IMG/VR virus record: IMGVR_UViG_3300037541_000700
Location: 1 to 44,219 of that record
DNA length: 44,219 nt
Reading direction: 5' to 3' (one strand)
Source of the DNA: a virus
Position numbers and translations under genes: made by a program. The notes under the pieces were generated by a model, which saw only the letters and a list, made by a program, of their open reading frames with translations, ran no database searches and was not told the origin of the DNA. Each line of letters opens with the position of its first letter. Position 1 is the stretch's first letter. Below, piece by piece: positions 32,901 to 36,920 of this stretch.

Positions 32901-33674
32901 CTCAGCACAGAAGACACAGGCACGGCATTAGTAAACCTGCTTAAAGGTATAGGTAAGTCTGTACTGGATACTTTGGCAGAAATAGCATCTAAGCGTGTAA
33001 CAGACTTGCTTTTTGGTTGGATGGGCGGGGCTGGGCTTAACCCGGCAACGGAATTATCTTTTGCTGCTCAACAACTTACTCAAGCAGCGATCGCACTACA
33101 GACAGCGGCGGGTGCTTCAGCCTTAGACTTGGGTATCTTTGATGGATTTGCTGGTTTTGGTGATATTGCTTCTTTTATCCCTACGGGTATGGAGTTCTTA
33201 GATCCTTCTACTTTTGGGGCTGCTGACTTTGGTTCAGCTATTTTATCAGGATTTGCTAAGGGTGGGATGATTGATAAAGATACTCTTGGGAAGATTCAGA
33301 ATTTTGCCAACGGGGGAATTGTGGGAACGATGAACAAGGAACGGGCTATGACAGGGAGGACACCGCACTTGGTGGTCGCTTCTGAAGGTGAGCGCATCCT
33401 TAATCACAAAGAAACTGCTATTTGGAATAGGTTGCAATCAGGTATTTCTGGATTTGCTGATGGTGGTATTGTCGGTGGTGGCTCTGGGGATATTGCTTCT
33501 AAGATTGGTAGCACTACAACGGTAAATGTGCCTGTAAGTGTGTCAGTCAATGAAGGTTCTGATGTAGATGGGGCTAGATTGTCACAGACTGTACAGGCTC
33601 TTGTCAGTGATGGAATTAGGCGGGAGATGCGTCCCGGTGGCTCTATTCGCAGGGGTAATCCTTACGGTCGGTAA
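14988..33674 (+). CDS. Giant tail tape measure protein, 6228 aa
   Basis: One uninterrupted frame with a good ribosome site (ATAGGAGTTAAT). Tape measure proteins set tail length and reach the host membrane first. Residues 1-60 are helical. Motifs of the type IQSPS-x-VM-x-x-x-G-x-x-I-x-SG (about 888, 1203) and a related SPSGEGI segment (about 2175) occur in many tape measures. A metalloprotease-like domain (about 1525-1690) has HEMFH at 1612-1616, with Glu1651 (EFSAD) or Glu1673 (LELGAY) as third zinc ligand. Two 75-residue repeats span 2476-2625. Two copies of an RERGV domain lie near 3115 and 3310. The region about 3633-3795 matches the conserved tape-measure domain (TIGR02675 type), here in mid-protein. 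Hydrophobic segments lie at about 3574-3630, 3840-3880, 3983-4025, 4075-4095 and 4246-4288. Coiled coils occupy about 4380-4840 and 5460-5970. The C-terminus (FANGGIVG, HLVVASEGERIL, FADGGIVGG) is the classical ending. Confidence 0.93.
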   Translation: MNLGELIVELSADSSELEKTLERAKKKAYEAAVAVEKSFENINLNVGVDDDSLVDLNKHLNLKVQHLKEVNKYFTNNPIVVNVDDKELTDLNKHLNLKVQHLKEVNKYFDNNPIKVNTDTKSLDELEERLGGLSSRTITITVESDLSKQLEKSLADAVKNAVKEEMSEQSSATAQQQTAKEASSPNKVQKVDMVVNPGRAIMDGIFGGLGKGFTDGINRGIEDAVGVDIPTMTRITSNMMLRYFGVGKKAQSDPKNEQKRVEAILKDGVDTFIKVHDANTKKSNVTPQSSTITQKTVVTNQPVTTLTAPSVIKSAPQQKTTAATLPTAIASPVTTAPTTSPITVVTTPRKTTTVVSSVSTANRVGKKQRNLGLDDDLGVDFEAAGGSAARGLLRFFGIGKKAQSDPKEEKARIEAIIKGMVDDYSQLQSFQAPAIVTNTLSGISNTFLLSIDETLEGLGQQSKVAISKAVRKSSQGVLNKASTQVQKAANALFNEIEGRGGESFTQVVGKQLATAAKSATNNLLKTILPNTYSVAKKFISTGGNISPIGSNSSNVGNSEAKSPSVSSSSVASSVPLINYTQPLQNSSFDALGQASLNLSSAAQSLNEFALQSKITNVQSPNLNSTVEQVKTELQTALDIPVNIPKKTKKPQPELELLPVETTASQVPQQLKQHFEAIKTNTLKNIDLSKQYAEATARENGEELVPLQIGKPKKSDEIKLQKEISLKGVSDSFTGINQYFNAEYKKLKSEFDIVKLTGTSAEIKATKEKIKKFIDNTKLAVADIDAIAKQAQDAGFDKTINSDLSKVHAGGKSQLKSRQTNAKGLLGKLNTEEKSIFDKQLTHYAPLAQQLGIDIDAGLAKGVKHGSDGVSDVARQMLDDLIEAVEKKMKIQSPSWVMFEIGMMIASGLFFGMQKGNSKVSEGARKMVTTVKSAFDPLNDLSSLGLAGTYMIPNLSDISNKAMIAMSATSTGLNMLDKVGEHHAANPDQTLFQATYGTAKNFVKDAVTDKTFTQPREAVDHLVNIAKFGTELVTPLGLKAFTNPIGSANDGVAAAFRTMAIAKSLKQAHQDTKQQTQQDSTLNYASTFKNVLPQYLKANKIGRAEALKMFGGGLKVVPDMHGSNDANLYNAGAVAMGTAASLGNAAISKFAPVANFVQTGKDVVKGLEQGILKNAGIATNAIAGLGNSIQSQIKQNMGIQSPSKVMIALGLMISSGLAIGISSGAVNVSGSMKSVIANINSGVEKYKNIKQFLSQGLDKNATNIISQTIQSLQKDFGENSFIGVELDKVKKTLEGSISKINDLLLSTPIGKNLNKLFNNIEQKITEFNQKLTSKIKNIFEQSNNFKEVGTGFMSVIGQGITSSVDKLKIKVFDTFETFFSSMMSPFIDIIAKSDNFSDFGINLFSSIGQNIINSFSKIQNLIIGSGAKIKDVYKNVLLSVQSAILTSNNFKEFAVNLFSPIGKSIANLNGNLLKTIATIGKNILTSAKNIFKNFLPDVNNVPNLKLNSTSDSDMATNQQPLEAPKLTTDLLPGQLTGNNYNKLANLVLQLTGKTASQRQIPLLEKETDPSMAGMAGAYYRGDNKIRIHAKDYEALISSDVSKLSDDLIDTILHEMFHAIQYDFGKIKTVQEASMFSPSPTLKEMAKWSSVSEFSADRRRGKYSPEVVSATFDLELGAYSFGSRYTQQAKEALKTNTSLSQSVSGSPNQVAKEVQQLQQAALKVGKSHHDTLEKLRKMNLSDEAYNKYHSMANIVRDKGISFAESLDSVESLSPEEVQQAIEKFNKIVDYINNIPETVNQKPSEISRERQKSKSTPVAKAVQSSSLEQSKLPKELQQTILSFKQTYQDISGQIKTMNLPNDIYSQAHKAIEKGHNKGTELIEVLNNIQDLSPEQANSAMEKFNQYSAYLSNIPTTINKLISKPDEVVAQEQKAPVTPRASQSIQQSEFFRNIRQVVSGSANLKELATNIISAIVQTILNPVRKYISSFIAKVTTGFTDVTDQPIVAFKQNLPQQAGQALTNTYRTISPILPTQFQAVDTESRKWETEFNKKLKPNQSQNKFNQYIPSIPVKSTEVLTNVHRAVSPILPIQFQANDFDFHKQLNSGNSNLLNNPAVNQVVNTAKKLKSTTSFKEIGSNLISSLGQGFLSVSSGVLGIVTAFAKGILSAVKKVFRIASPSGEGIDTGENLAGSMGIGINNQAQTAVNAARNMAENVRNAIADPWDTPLPMNLVFKQDLDLENQAQAHIKATKEHFQKLKIQDLLSDIGVNFGADFGHEGITSNVLSSSDLLGYLSNKSASLTPLQNTVYNRLVDDFQEQRTLAAHHFAIARADGNPVDPAVLRGLDAGFNSILLRIVEFSKRLGIKGQSIDKLLASNQSVVNTAAYQPPRFVAPKTPIPERQPGQTDQEYSQAVKRALAEDNNNYRKAKNAYNRMILGVSNTPTPRRTQLPALPPVPVYAREIIEPVTNVPLVQRTQTTIPPIPDPWNDSVQQLVNTVRQTTRTQFLLPPARERLNINSFVQTQSNLQRLAKEIVAQQPMTQLSRPQPPTIQRTIPPIPDPWNDSVQQLVNTVRQTTRTQFLLPPARERLNINSFVQTQSNLQRLAKEIVAQQPMTQLSRPQPPTIQRTSPIILPRNFVPNPNAQILSSKNFVLNPNAQIISSQKFTPNPNAQIVSSQKFTPKPDAQLILPVVQGLSPAIRSTHSLAQNSISALIAANKQVQATIAGNKVTVSSRFAPIPDPWTTPPSQTVKQMAGQYGPIPDSWLTSPRSTQAFKQVGKLLIGQIPATLSSTVPSLIPQPAGTTAPKYVFPPQTLGSTVPAYTFPVNPTPKPPIAPVPPIPPTLLDQYLNLGTDLVTNIFNAVSASIRQSTLSGYASLGQVMRNAVNAALFSLADTLKQPLHQALLSQTRSILPWFLKFIPRSFQLLPKLSFAIPFVGGMVLRFGNSIVKNLLENNILKEGGFLTNLLSSITRVDLSALSGTKTAGVTGFLHNIVSPLPLLVGSRFNPLLSLGTLSASPLYDAFSGILGLDKSVKPNPKKQAPTIEQVLQNQTKINREKALLRDVKEVGTSTNISTGVGQNLTAYPDAQRTKAEESLKRAVESGKAIPKLDELTRKALRERGVRSFVRNQMDSAELLAERENILKNPLNATSKERDFLLYIADIKKLNATTEKERDKRIISILKERGKSDQDIENIRNSGAYALLDVGDDLIKNLPTITKQPTATQTVQPRTSSASIASKELVENLGNTLLNSVLNNLDVPVIPKSVIQKLIGKKMGERSATIADAINAFGTEKSKAEQLLTRNLESGNTKRLDGLTKQILRERGVTKSVRDAMTPEQLAAAREKITKSPIDLTARERKLLKFMGDFESHAATMGNDVATRKRDAMVMSVLQERGMSRDQRKQVQQSQGGQGLSSFADNLRDNPRTGGFMGRLTEAYASNDQDAMKGLVKEGLRKTGMSAKQIDAIDPKLLDTATAGLMTTLSGLQAKFREKGFDMGKALAKGLKDSMVNLANAKDDLEYNAKKVMGQANFGDSVGLIFRRMFRGTAATQGQFAEMYNQMGAGVKKAMFGGSKEGDEMFPNVLQFFGSIATTLAPITTMIGAITPLLLPLAPIITGIGMAVNMVAPHVAKLIDGIQRVEVLQRRFKFLGGSKEGGIAEFKYAKDIANKLNVPSEVAANSYSQLAIAAKDSKMEGQGVKDLFEGITSSLSALGINGQDASLVFMAYTQILAKGKLSMEELRQQLGEKFPPAMATFARAMGVTVPEMNELVASGGILSQDILPKVAKVLKEDYGSAASDQAGGLVVALNKLGNVGFEITTIFTDKLGGTLAFFVNTFANILGVLSGALKELIPLVKSFMIGFAATISIGLTIILSKFGPFVVAMKSLQNFLLATFSAITTNMMPMVIGIVSDVADGWLGAEKNLIDNMFQGINNMIVVVFSTIDTAMRSMSDHQVSFGTVFGGLIQGAEQAGSIIDWLKGVFAGFFKILPSGIVEILAIVFMLEQGTGLLVMALWPAIKGLWGGITGIFGATAKAFYGVMGSLKAVVELMMTSSAVASNATNNVAKSGVRSMAIVQGALGFLSKALLHFGLAYAVLMFSKGDFSDPLRESINKSTADINKHLNQVRLNINQTTEAFNKATKSVEKLGNTITHALPAKGVQLDVRSLWGGGDWKWDDAVRETNAKYRQGGSGPSAMDVIGTGALYAGGAGYAAAAGSKAIKAIVDLAVKTAPILASNAALGSAPGPRMAVPLFGRLATAIAPVVAIMGPWGLAIAGLIATIVAVGVALDAFAPKITEAQLNTEEKGGLPEEIKQIINAKKAGERLDASSMQVIKLYKDQQLSNERLKEFMASIGLDGKNPYSFVARPVVPMTQEQKEEFEDTDPVKNITKSIEDKKASLQELEKNAGTTETEKSKARSKQGYKTVQEELTKLEKDKLLMQLSFMANYDNKSRMDAIDEQIKAKEKEIANHRSTHQYIDTRVGRRDPENRAKIAVRQGLTKELEKLQKEKAALQININASAQRRVNYDAIKKIDVDMQKTAAEFVEASNQLAVSPNDKLRNKAGLAKERIAQLQKQRQKLVDEFGDPTPAIKQMLEVTKREIEKTLSDSSITSQQRKVTVQQLRETQETLEKSLAEAEKFSIAPIADTMYTQAVAALKDNEVKSNVDISKNKIVSNQAQARLYGTTLTSQQIAPGLSDRQIADLTFQQKVLERSLKIKEDNLLKLQNAAAQSPTNLSQIQEEITKLQQEIAKDREQVSQNTLEIVKAQREARQALIDQTKQVAEYYRTSLRESQAAAIEFDKATNNIKSQQFATKLKQALVGAGNNIFTNFIDSVIGLFQQLTEIENLRLDRQKQKLDYENNIQDILIKVTEMQRSLPGKIVPFSLDQIRNFDKELGTVNSSVSGINKEINSVTKNLGVSAVNSTIQLNKQLKEVLSTVEKINKVTSNQQLQPPNNSGVSGVSPVPISQRTKIPVTPEDEQIWREFVAPQSGIKSGTSSLPTSTPVANAPKEVLVAGLMSDMGYSYYSQVTKLKPKLPDNAFLSPIVGKNLSNIINTKYRPEDSFGKTGGIRFNQNIGVGKNTNIQSSVTGMARLVGNTLEIIKQTKGGTIKLIYEGLNIPSVKKNLKLNDGGSVNINAGQLIGTLAGNNFKFRTEVNSSNMDPLKVIRDIEYKRLNAFQKAARFFDQPNNTVTNLGLLPEPKPVAISSTPSTPPVNRAINWFKTEVKKFVRKNAPEEVKRVIRNTKNFVDNIPPIIPTYNQNTNSYNPGILDILIGNNSKPKPNPKPKPNPKPNPNNSTGSSRNNQSTGNKPTTTNQGKSGSGNNQGTGNKPTTTNQGKSGSGNNQSTGNKPTPTNQGNISNLSGAFPQPSTSGLTTVSNTGNQIPPNLSGAFPQPSTSGLTTVSNTGNQSNKINNQQTKQNLTGQLPQIPQTRQPVVIPPGTDPYTRSQLQNQPNPDKLQGGVGEAGKLGVEAAKKRDAAARLQRQQEISAKLVEFQRNLSNLLRDTNKGIRDESLQAAQDISNASEYIQGLLNPNASDKEKFATDFQKLKNEYQARINEQQNIIESTRAPLAELARVDELIAAAQREGIDASGLKRLRDEVYRVVKARQQTAIALRNMYTKNKQAVFDKYVSRFKEEQSDKDADRKAALLGVNISQLKLRLEELRGIQAIDPLNPELLKIPDLEANIAQLELTQTTLQKIAALRREWRQSGGKNMGKDVYDKRMQDIKNTVTKQTAIIERKRRTDNILAYVNRELGLIDKGAAEREPITKGLQLDNSLFAARNKNGLVNIINFENEALIKQKDLMDSYRKTSLETQRDFKLSSDDRITKRLRNAMNLQKELNVLKIETEYQKATGEIKNRQVTVDVEVRLSDSAKAIFESKSTIKKNLGLELAGERLDRQNAITTQENEYKRKQNETSQFILDNNLTESQAYVLRKNNEVENDLKLRTIKSQFSEFAQLIKSFVSGFKSSFKEFLLSTEDTGTALVNLLKGIGKSVLDTLAEIASKRVTDLLFGWMGGAGLNPATELSFAAQQLTQAAIALQTAAGASALDLGIFDGFAGFGDIASFIPTGMEFLDPSTFGAADFGSAILSGFAKGGMIDKDTLGKIQNFANGGIVGTMNKERAMTGRTPHLVVASEGERILNHKETAIWNRLQSGISGFADGGIVGGGSGDIASKIGSTTTVNVPVSVSVNEGSDVDGARLSQTVQALVSDGIRREMRPGGSIRRGNPYGR
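15150..15314 (+). repeat. Exact 60-bp duplication in the tape measure N-terminus
   Basis: 15150-15209 is repeated base for base at 15255-15314 (offset 105 bases, 35 residues). It encodes DLNKHLNLKVQHLKEVNKYF twice. Identity at the nucleotide level shows a recent duplication that keeps the frame. Confidence 0.9.
22413..22862 (+). repeat. Tandem 225-bp repeat in the tape measure gene
   Basis: Two adjacent 75-codon units (22413-22637 and 22638-22862) starting IPPIPDPWNDSVQQLV and ending PPTIQRT, nearly identical in DNA. Four shorter units of about 15 residues of the type NPNAQIxSSxxF follow (to about 23045). Each unit adds length without changing frame, so gain or loss would change tail length stepwise. 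Confidence 0.9.
30807..31200 (+). repeat. Low-complexity and tandem repeats in the tape measure gene
   Basis: A Pro-Lys-Asn run (PKPNPKPKPNPKPNPN) is followed by three units of about 20 residues (NNQSTGNKPTTTNQGKSGSG type). Then come two copies of a 23-residue unit with LSGAFPQPSTSGLTT, nearly identical in DNA (about 31053-31121 and 31131-31199). This is probably an unstructured linker. Confidence 0.85.
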
Positions 33675-33680
33675 TGGGAA

Positions 33681-33859
33681 TGTACAGGCAAGATGCCTGT
33701 ACCACGATTTATAGTGTTTATGGGATGGGTGGTTAAAATGTACGGGTGAGAGTTAAGTGTATAAGCAAGATGCCTGTACCACAATTTATAGTGTTTATGG
33801 GATGGGTGGTTAAAATGTACGGGTGAGAGTTAAGTGTACAGGCAAGATGCCTGTACCAC
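33681..33859. repeat. 77-bp tandem repeat built on a palindromic cyanobacterial repeat
   Basis: The palindrome TACAGGCAAGATGCCTGTA with following CCAC occurs at 33681-33705, 33758-33782 (one arm degenerate: TATAAGCAAGATGCCTGTA) and 33835-33859, exactly 77 bases apart. The 52 bases between copies are almost identical. I recall elements of this kind as very common between genes of Nostocales chromosomes. It separates the end of the tape measure gene from the convergent portal cassette and could act as a bidirectional stop or as a sign of host-to-phage spread. Confidence 0.8.
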
Positions 33860-33868
33860 AATTGGTGG

Positions 33869-34024
33869 TTATTCTGCTAATGGTAAGTTGGCTAATTCAG
33901 ATATTGGGGGATTGTCTACAAATTCTTGAATCACTTGCTCTGTAGTCTCTTGGTTGATATTTAAACTACTCATCAATGATTCTAATGGTGGTAGTTCTTC
34001 TGGTGGCGGGGTAAATTTACTCAT
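33869..34024 (-). CDS. Small acidic proline-rich protein, 51 aa
   Basis: A 51-residue product, MSKFTPPPEELPPLESLMSS, ending LANLPLAE. The first third is rich in Pro and Glu, the rest is a short acidic helix (INQETTEQVIQEFV). Its ATG at 34022-34024 overlaps the end of the two-helix gene by 8 bases, so it is the third gene of the portal cassette by translational coupling. No family recognised. Position after a holin-like gene makes a lysis accessory or a small virion protein possible, but nothing in the sequence decides it. Confidence 0.55.
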   Translation of the reverse strand: MSKFTPPPEELPPLESLMSSLNINQETTEQVIQEFVDNPPISELANLPLAE

Positions 34025-34205
34025 TCTTTTTAGGCTCTTTTGATACGGCTAAACCAGCACTACCGGACGCTAACGCTAAGGCAATATTAAATGCACCATT
34101 GGCTTTTGTGTCTGATAGATCAGGGACTATCATTGTAACTATGGTGATGATTGCACTAAGCAAAGCAAATACTACGGGAACAAAGTCGTTTAATTTGTCT
34201 TTCAT
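34017..34205 (-). CDS. Small two-helix membrane protein (holin candidate)
   Basis: A 62-residue product with two hydrophobic segments: FVPVVFALLSAIITIVTMIV (residues 8-27) and FNIALALASGSAGLAV (about 39-54), a short polar turn with Asp and Lys, and a charged end KEPKKNE. This is the size and shape of class II holins, which form membrane lesions to release endolysin. No endolysin gene is adjacent, so the call is tentative. The start overlaps the stop of the portal gene (ATGA) and its end overlaps the next start, so all three genes are one minus-strand unit. A Gly-rich, small-residue second helix also fits other small phage membrane proteins. Confidence 0.5.
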   Translation of the reverse strand: MKDKLNDFVPVVFALLSAIITIVTMIVPDLSDTKANGAFNIALALASGSAGLAVSKEPKKNE

Positions 34206-36097
34206 AAACTGGGCAATATTGGTGATTTTGAATAATACTTAACACATTTGCAGTTAGCTCGACACTGACAGTTCTCTCCTGGATTTGGTAATGTACCTAT
34301 CTTTGCCCATCCCATACTGCTGTAACGGATACAGTCACTACAGCTATGACTAGCAGCTATAACCCGACGTTCCCACAAGTATCCGTTTCTGCTATGCCCT
34401 TCTAGTTTACCATCTTCATAAAAATGCCTGGTTTTGTTGTAGTACATTTGCGCTCTAGCAGCTATCTGGGCTTCTGATAATTCACCACGGATAATTTCAT
34501 TGGAAAATCCTCGCAAATATTGATACTGTAAGTTGAGTTTACCGCTTAATTCAGCATGGTCGCGCCAGTCCATTTGTTTTAGTCCGCCTATACCAAGTGA
34601 GTATTGGTACAAGGAAACATCTCTGATTAGTTCTGCGGTTTGTCGTTCCCATGTACTGACGTTGATTTTCCCTGATAGTAAGTTGTCGGTAACTTTATTA
34701 CCCATCTTCAATGTGTCTGCTATGGCTTTCTCTGTGATTCTGACTACATCTTTCTCTCTGACAAATTGACCTTGTTTATTCCCGTTGGCATATTGATATC
34801 TTTGGCTAGATGAGTTCCAATAAAAGCTAGTTGACTCTTGGGCGGCTTTAATTGCTACCCTTTGGTACTTTTTTTCACTAGCTACCTCCTTAATCTCTTC
34901 TAATGGTGCTATTCCTGCTAGTTCCCTCATTCTATTGATTACAGCTAAGTCGTCAATACTAAATGCGCCTGTGCTTATACAGTTATTGACAATATTTAAG
35001 AGTGATATGACATCTTCGTTGTCCTGTGAATTAATAGGAAAAATCCCGTAATTTTCTTGTTCCCCAAGATTAAATTCAATCATGGGACGGATCACTTGTT
35101 CAATCAAGACATCCCCCACTAATTCCATCTGTGACTTGATGACTAAATCCAAGATACCCCTATGCCCAGCGTTGAGGTTACTGTCACCACTGCTAATTGC
35201 ACCTGTACCTGTGACGGTTCTAGGTACTAACCAGGACAACATGATCATGGACTCTAAGTAGCCTAGGATGTTCATGAAAAAGCTACCATCGGTTTCGTGA
35301 GCGATCGCAAAGATATCATCAGCAATATCAATGACTGCATAAGAATTATTTTTCATGTCGTCTAAATTCTTAGACATAACATAAGCTTGGTTAAACAGCC
35401 TAGGCTCTCCCGTGGCAGGGTCTAAGAAAGCATACCCGGTTTCAGGATTAACCATAGTGACAGAGTTATTGGCTGTGTCAGTTTTGGCTACCAGTAGTTT
35501 AGTGGCTTGTCTTTCTGATGCGATCGCCATACAAGCGTTGACTATTTTCATTAATTCCCAGTATGGGTATGCTCTTCTACATATTGCTACTCCATAAGGG
35601 TCGCCTCCCAGTGCTAAGTATGGTTGATTGATTAAATGAATACCGTTCTCATAAGGGATATAAATATCAGCATTTCTCATGTAGTGAACTGTTTTGATAC
35701 TGCCGGAATATCCTTCAAACCAATAATAACGCGGGTCTATGGTACGGATTTTGTCTAAATAAGCTACCCGTTTTTTGATGATGTAACTAACTTCTGAAAA
35801 TGAACGTCCAAAGGGAATAAATGTTAAGAGTTCGGCAATTACGTTAGACCAACTTCCTTCCATCTGGTTAATAGATGACCTAACAAAATGTTCAATGTTT
35901 TCATCTGGATGTTGATATTTCCCTAGTAAAGATACACCTAATAATGTTCTTAAATCATTGGCTGCGGAGGCTACAGGGGAATCTTTGAGCATCTCCACAT
36001 ATTTATCTGTAATGTTTCTATCTGACTGTTGAATCATCCCAATCCAAGTGGAAACTAAGGCTTGAACTTTGGGAGATAATAAATTTGTATTTAACAT
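34202..36097 (-). CDS. Portal protein (DUF935/Mu gp29-like) fused to MuF-like domain
   Basis: A 631-residue protein. Residues about 30-420 resemble Mu gp29-type (DUF935) portals: VASAANDLRTLLGVSLLGK (near 42), SFSEVSYIIKK (near 99), IDPRYYWFEGYSG, YGVAICRRAYPYWELMKIV (near 169) and SWLVPRTVTGTGA (near 290). Portals form the dodecameric ring through which DNA enters. The last 200 residues look like a head morphogenesis (MuF) domain, with ARAQMYYNKTRHFYEDG and a Cys-rich end (HSCSDC ... GENCQCRANCKC, about residues 585-615) that probably binds zinc. In Mu the two are separate genes; here they are fused. The gene is on the minus strand, 30 kb from the terminase and away from the capsid operon. 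No Shine-Dalgarno sequence is visible before the ATG at 36095-36097. Confidence 0.88.
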   Translation of the reverse strand: MLNTNLLSPKVQALVSTWIGMIQQSDRNITDKYVEMLKDSPVASAANDLRTLLGVSLLGKYQHPDENIEHFVRSSINQMEGSWSNVIAELLTFIPFGRSFSEVSYIIKKRVAYLDKIRTIDPRYYWFEGYSGSIKTVHYMRNADIYIPYENGIHLINQPYLALGGDPYGVAICRRAYPYWELMKIVNACMAIASERQATKLLVAKTDTANNSVTMVNPETGYAFLDPATGEPRLFNQAYVMSKNLDDMKNNSYAVIDIADDIFAIAHETDGSFFMNILGYLESMIMLSWLVPRTVTGTGAISSGDSNLNAGHRGILDLVIKSQMELVGDVLIEQVIRPMIEFNLGEQENYGIFPINSQDNEDVISLLNIVNNCISTGAFSIDDLAVINRMRELAGIAPLEEIKEVASEKKYQRVAIKAAQESTSFYWNSSSQRYQYANGNKQGQFVREKDVVRITEKAIADTLKMGNKVTDNLLSGKINVSTWERQTAELIRDVSLYQYSLGIGGLKQMDWRDHAELSGKLNLQYQYLRGFSNEIIRGELSEAQIAARAQMYYNKTRHFYEDGKLEGHSRNGYLWERRVIAASHSCSDCIRYSSMGWAKIGTLPNPGENCQCRANCKCVKYYSKSPILPSL

Positions 36098-36108
36098 CTT
36101 TGAGCTAT

Positions 36109-36124
36109 TAATTAATATTAATTA
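36109..36124. promoter_or_regulatory. AT-only palindrome in the portal/tail-tip divergent gap
   Basis: TAATTAATATTAATTA is a perfect 16-bp palindrome between two divergent start codons. TGCTATCAT just to its right (about 36126-36136) could be an extended -10 for the tail-tip operon. AT-rich palindromes arise by chance, so the regulatory role is uncertain. Confidence 0.35.
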
Positions 36125-36155
36125 TATGCTATCATAAACACAAAGTATATTTATT

Positions 36156-36920
36156 ATGACAATGATTTCTGATTTAATTAAGGAACAAATCAAATCTTTA
36201 ATTATTAGTGACTCTATTGAGTCTTGCGGGTTGATTATTCATAACCAGGTTGTTTCTTTACCCAATTCTCACAGTGACCCTGTTGATAACTTTGCTATTG
36301 CTTCTAAAGATTTAGCTAGATTTAACTATTCTCAAATCAAAGCTTTTTGGCATACCCACTGTAATGACACTCAACCTGGTTACTTTACTTACACCGATAT
36401 TGAGATGAGTCGTCAAACTCAAAAACCAATTATCCTTTATCACACGGTGTTTGATATGTGGGACTACTATGAACCAAATAATCCCAACCCGTTTCCACTT
36501 AATTTTATAAATTACACGCCTAAACAAATAGAATTTTATCAAGGCATTCCTTTTTACTGGGGACGCTCTGATTGTTTCTCTATTGGTAGATGTTATTTTT
36601 TAGGTATGCTGGGTGTAGATGTAGGCGATTTTCAACGTTCTCATCTTGATAATTTTCCGCCAGACAACTATCAATGCCCTTTTGACTTTGACCACCAACT
36701 ACGATTAATGCCTATAGGGACTAAAGCAGAAGTTCATGATGTATTTGCGATCGCATTGAGGGGAGGGTTACAGGTCAATCATGCAGCTATTTTAGTGGAT
36801 GCAGAAAAGAATTTGATTCTTCACTCTATGTCACAAAAATCTCTGAGTAAAATTGAACCTTATAATAGATACTTAAGAGAAAGAACCATTAGCCATTACA
36901 GATTAAAGTGCTTATGCTGA
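36156..36920 (+). CDS. Tail tip peptidase, JAMM + NlpC/P60 (lambda gpK-like)
   Basis: A 254-residue two-domain enzyme. The first domain is a JAMM/MPN metalloprotease: Glu22 in ESCG, the HxH pair His66/His68 in FWHTHCND, and Asp81 in FTYTD (Thr where Ser is usual, with a spacing of nine instead of seven). The second is NlpC/P60: Cys140 in YWGRSDCFS, His209 in VNHAAILVD, and His223 as third residue candidate. Lambda gpK has the same two domains and is needed for tail tip assembly; NlpC/P60 domains cleave peptidoglycan stem peptides. First gene of the tail-tip operon, overlapping the next start by 7 bases. Start is 36156, or 36162 two codons later. Confidence 0.88.
   Translation: MTMISDLIKEQIKSLIISDSIESCGLIIHNQVVSLPNSHSDPVDNFAIASKDLARFNYSQIKAFWHTHCNDTQPGYFTYTDIEMSRQTQKPIILYHTVFDMWDYYEPNNPNPFPLNFINYTPKQIEFYQGIPFYWGRSDCFSIGRCYFLGMLGVDVGDFQRSHLDNFPPDNYQCPFDFDHQLRLMPIGTKAEVHDVFAIALRGGLQVNHAAILVDAEKNLILHSMSQKSLSKIEPYNRYLRERTISHYRLKCLC

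Noticed and set aside
33681-33859. Evenly spaced palindromes resembling a CRISPR array
   Set aside because: Only three copies, and the intervening sequences are nearly identical, so they are not spacers.
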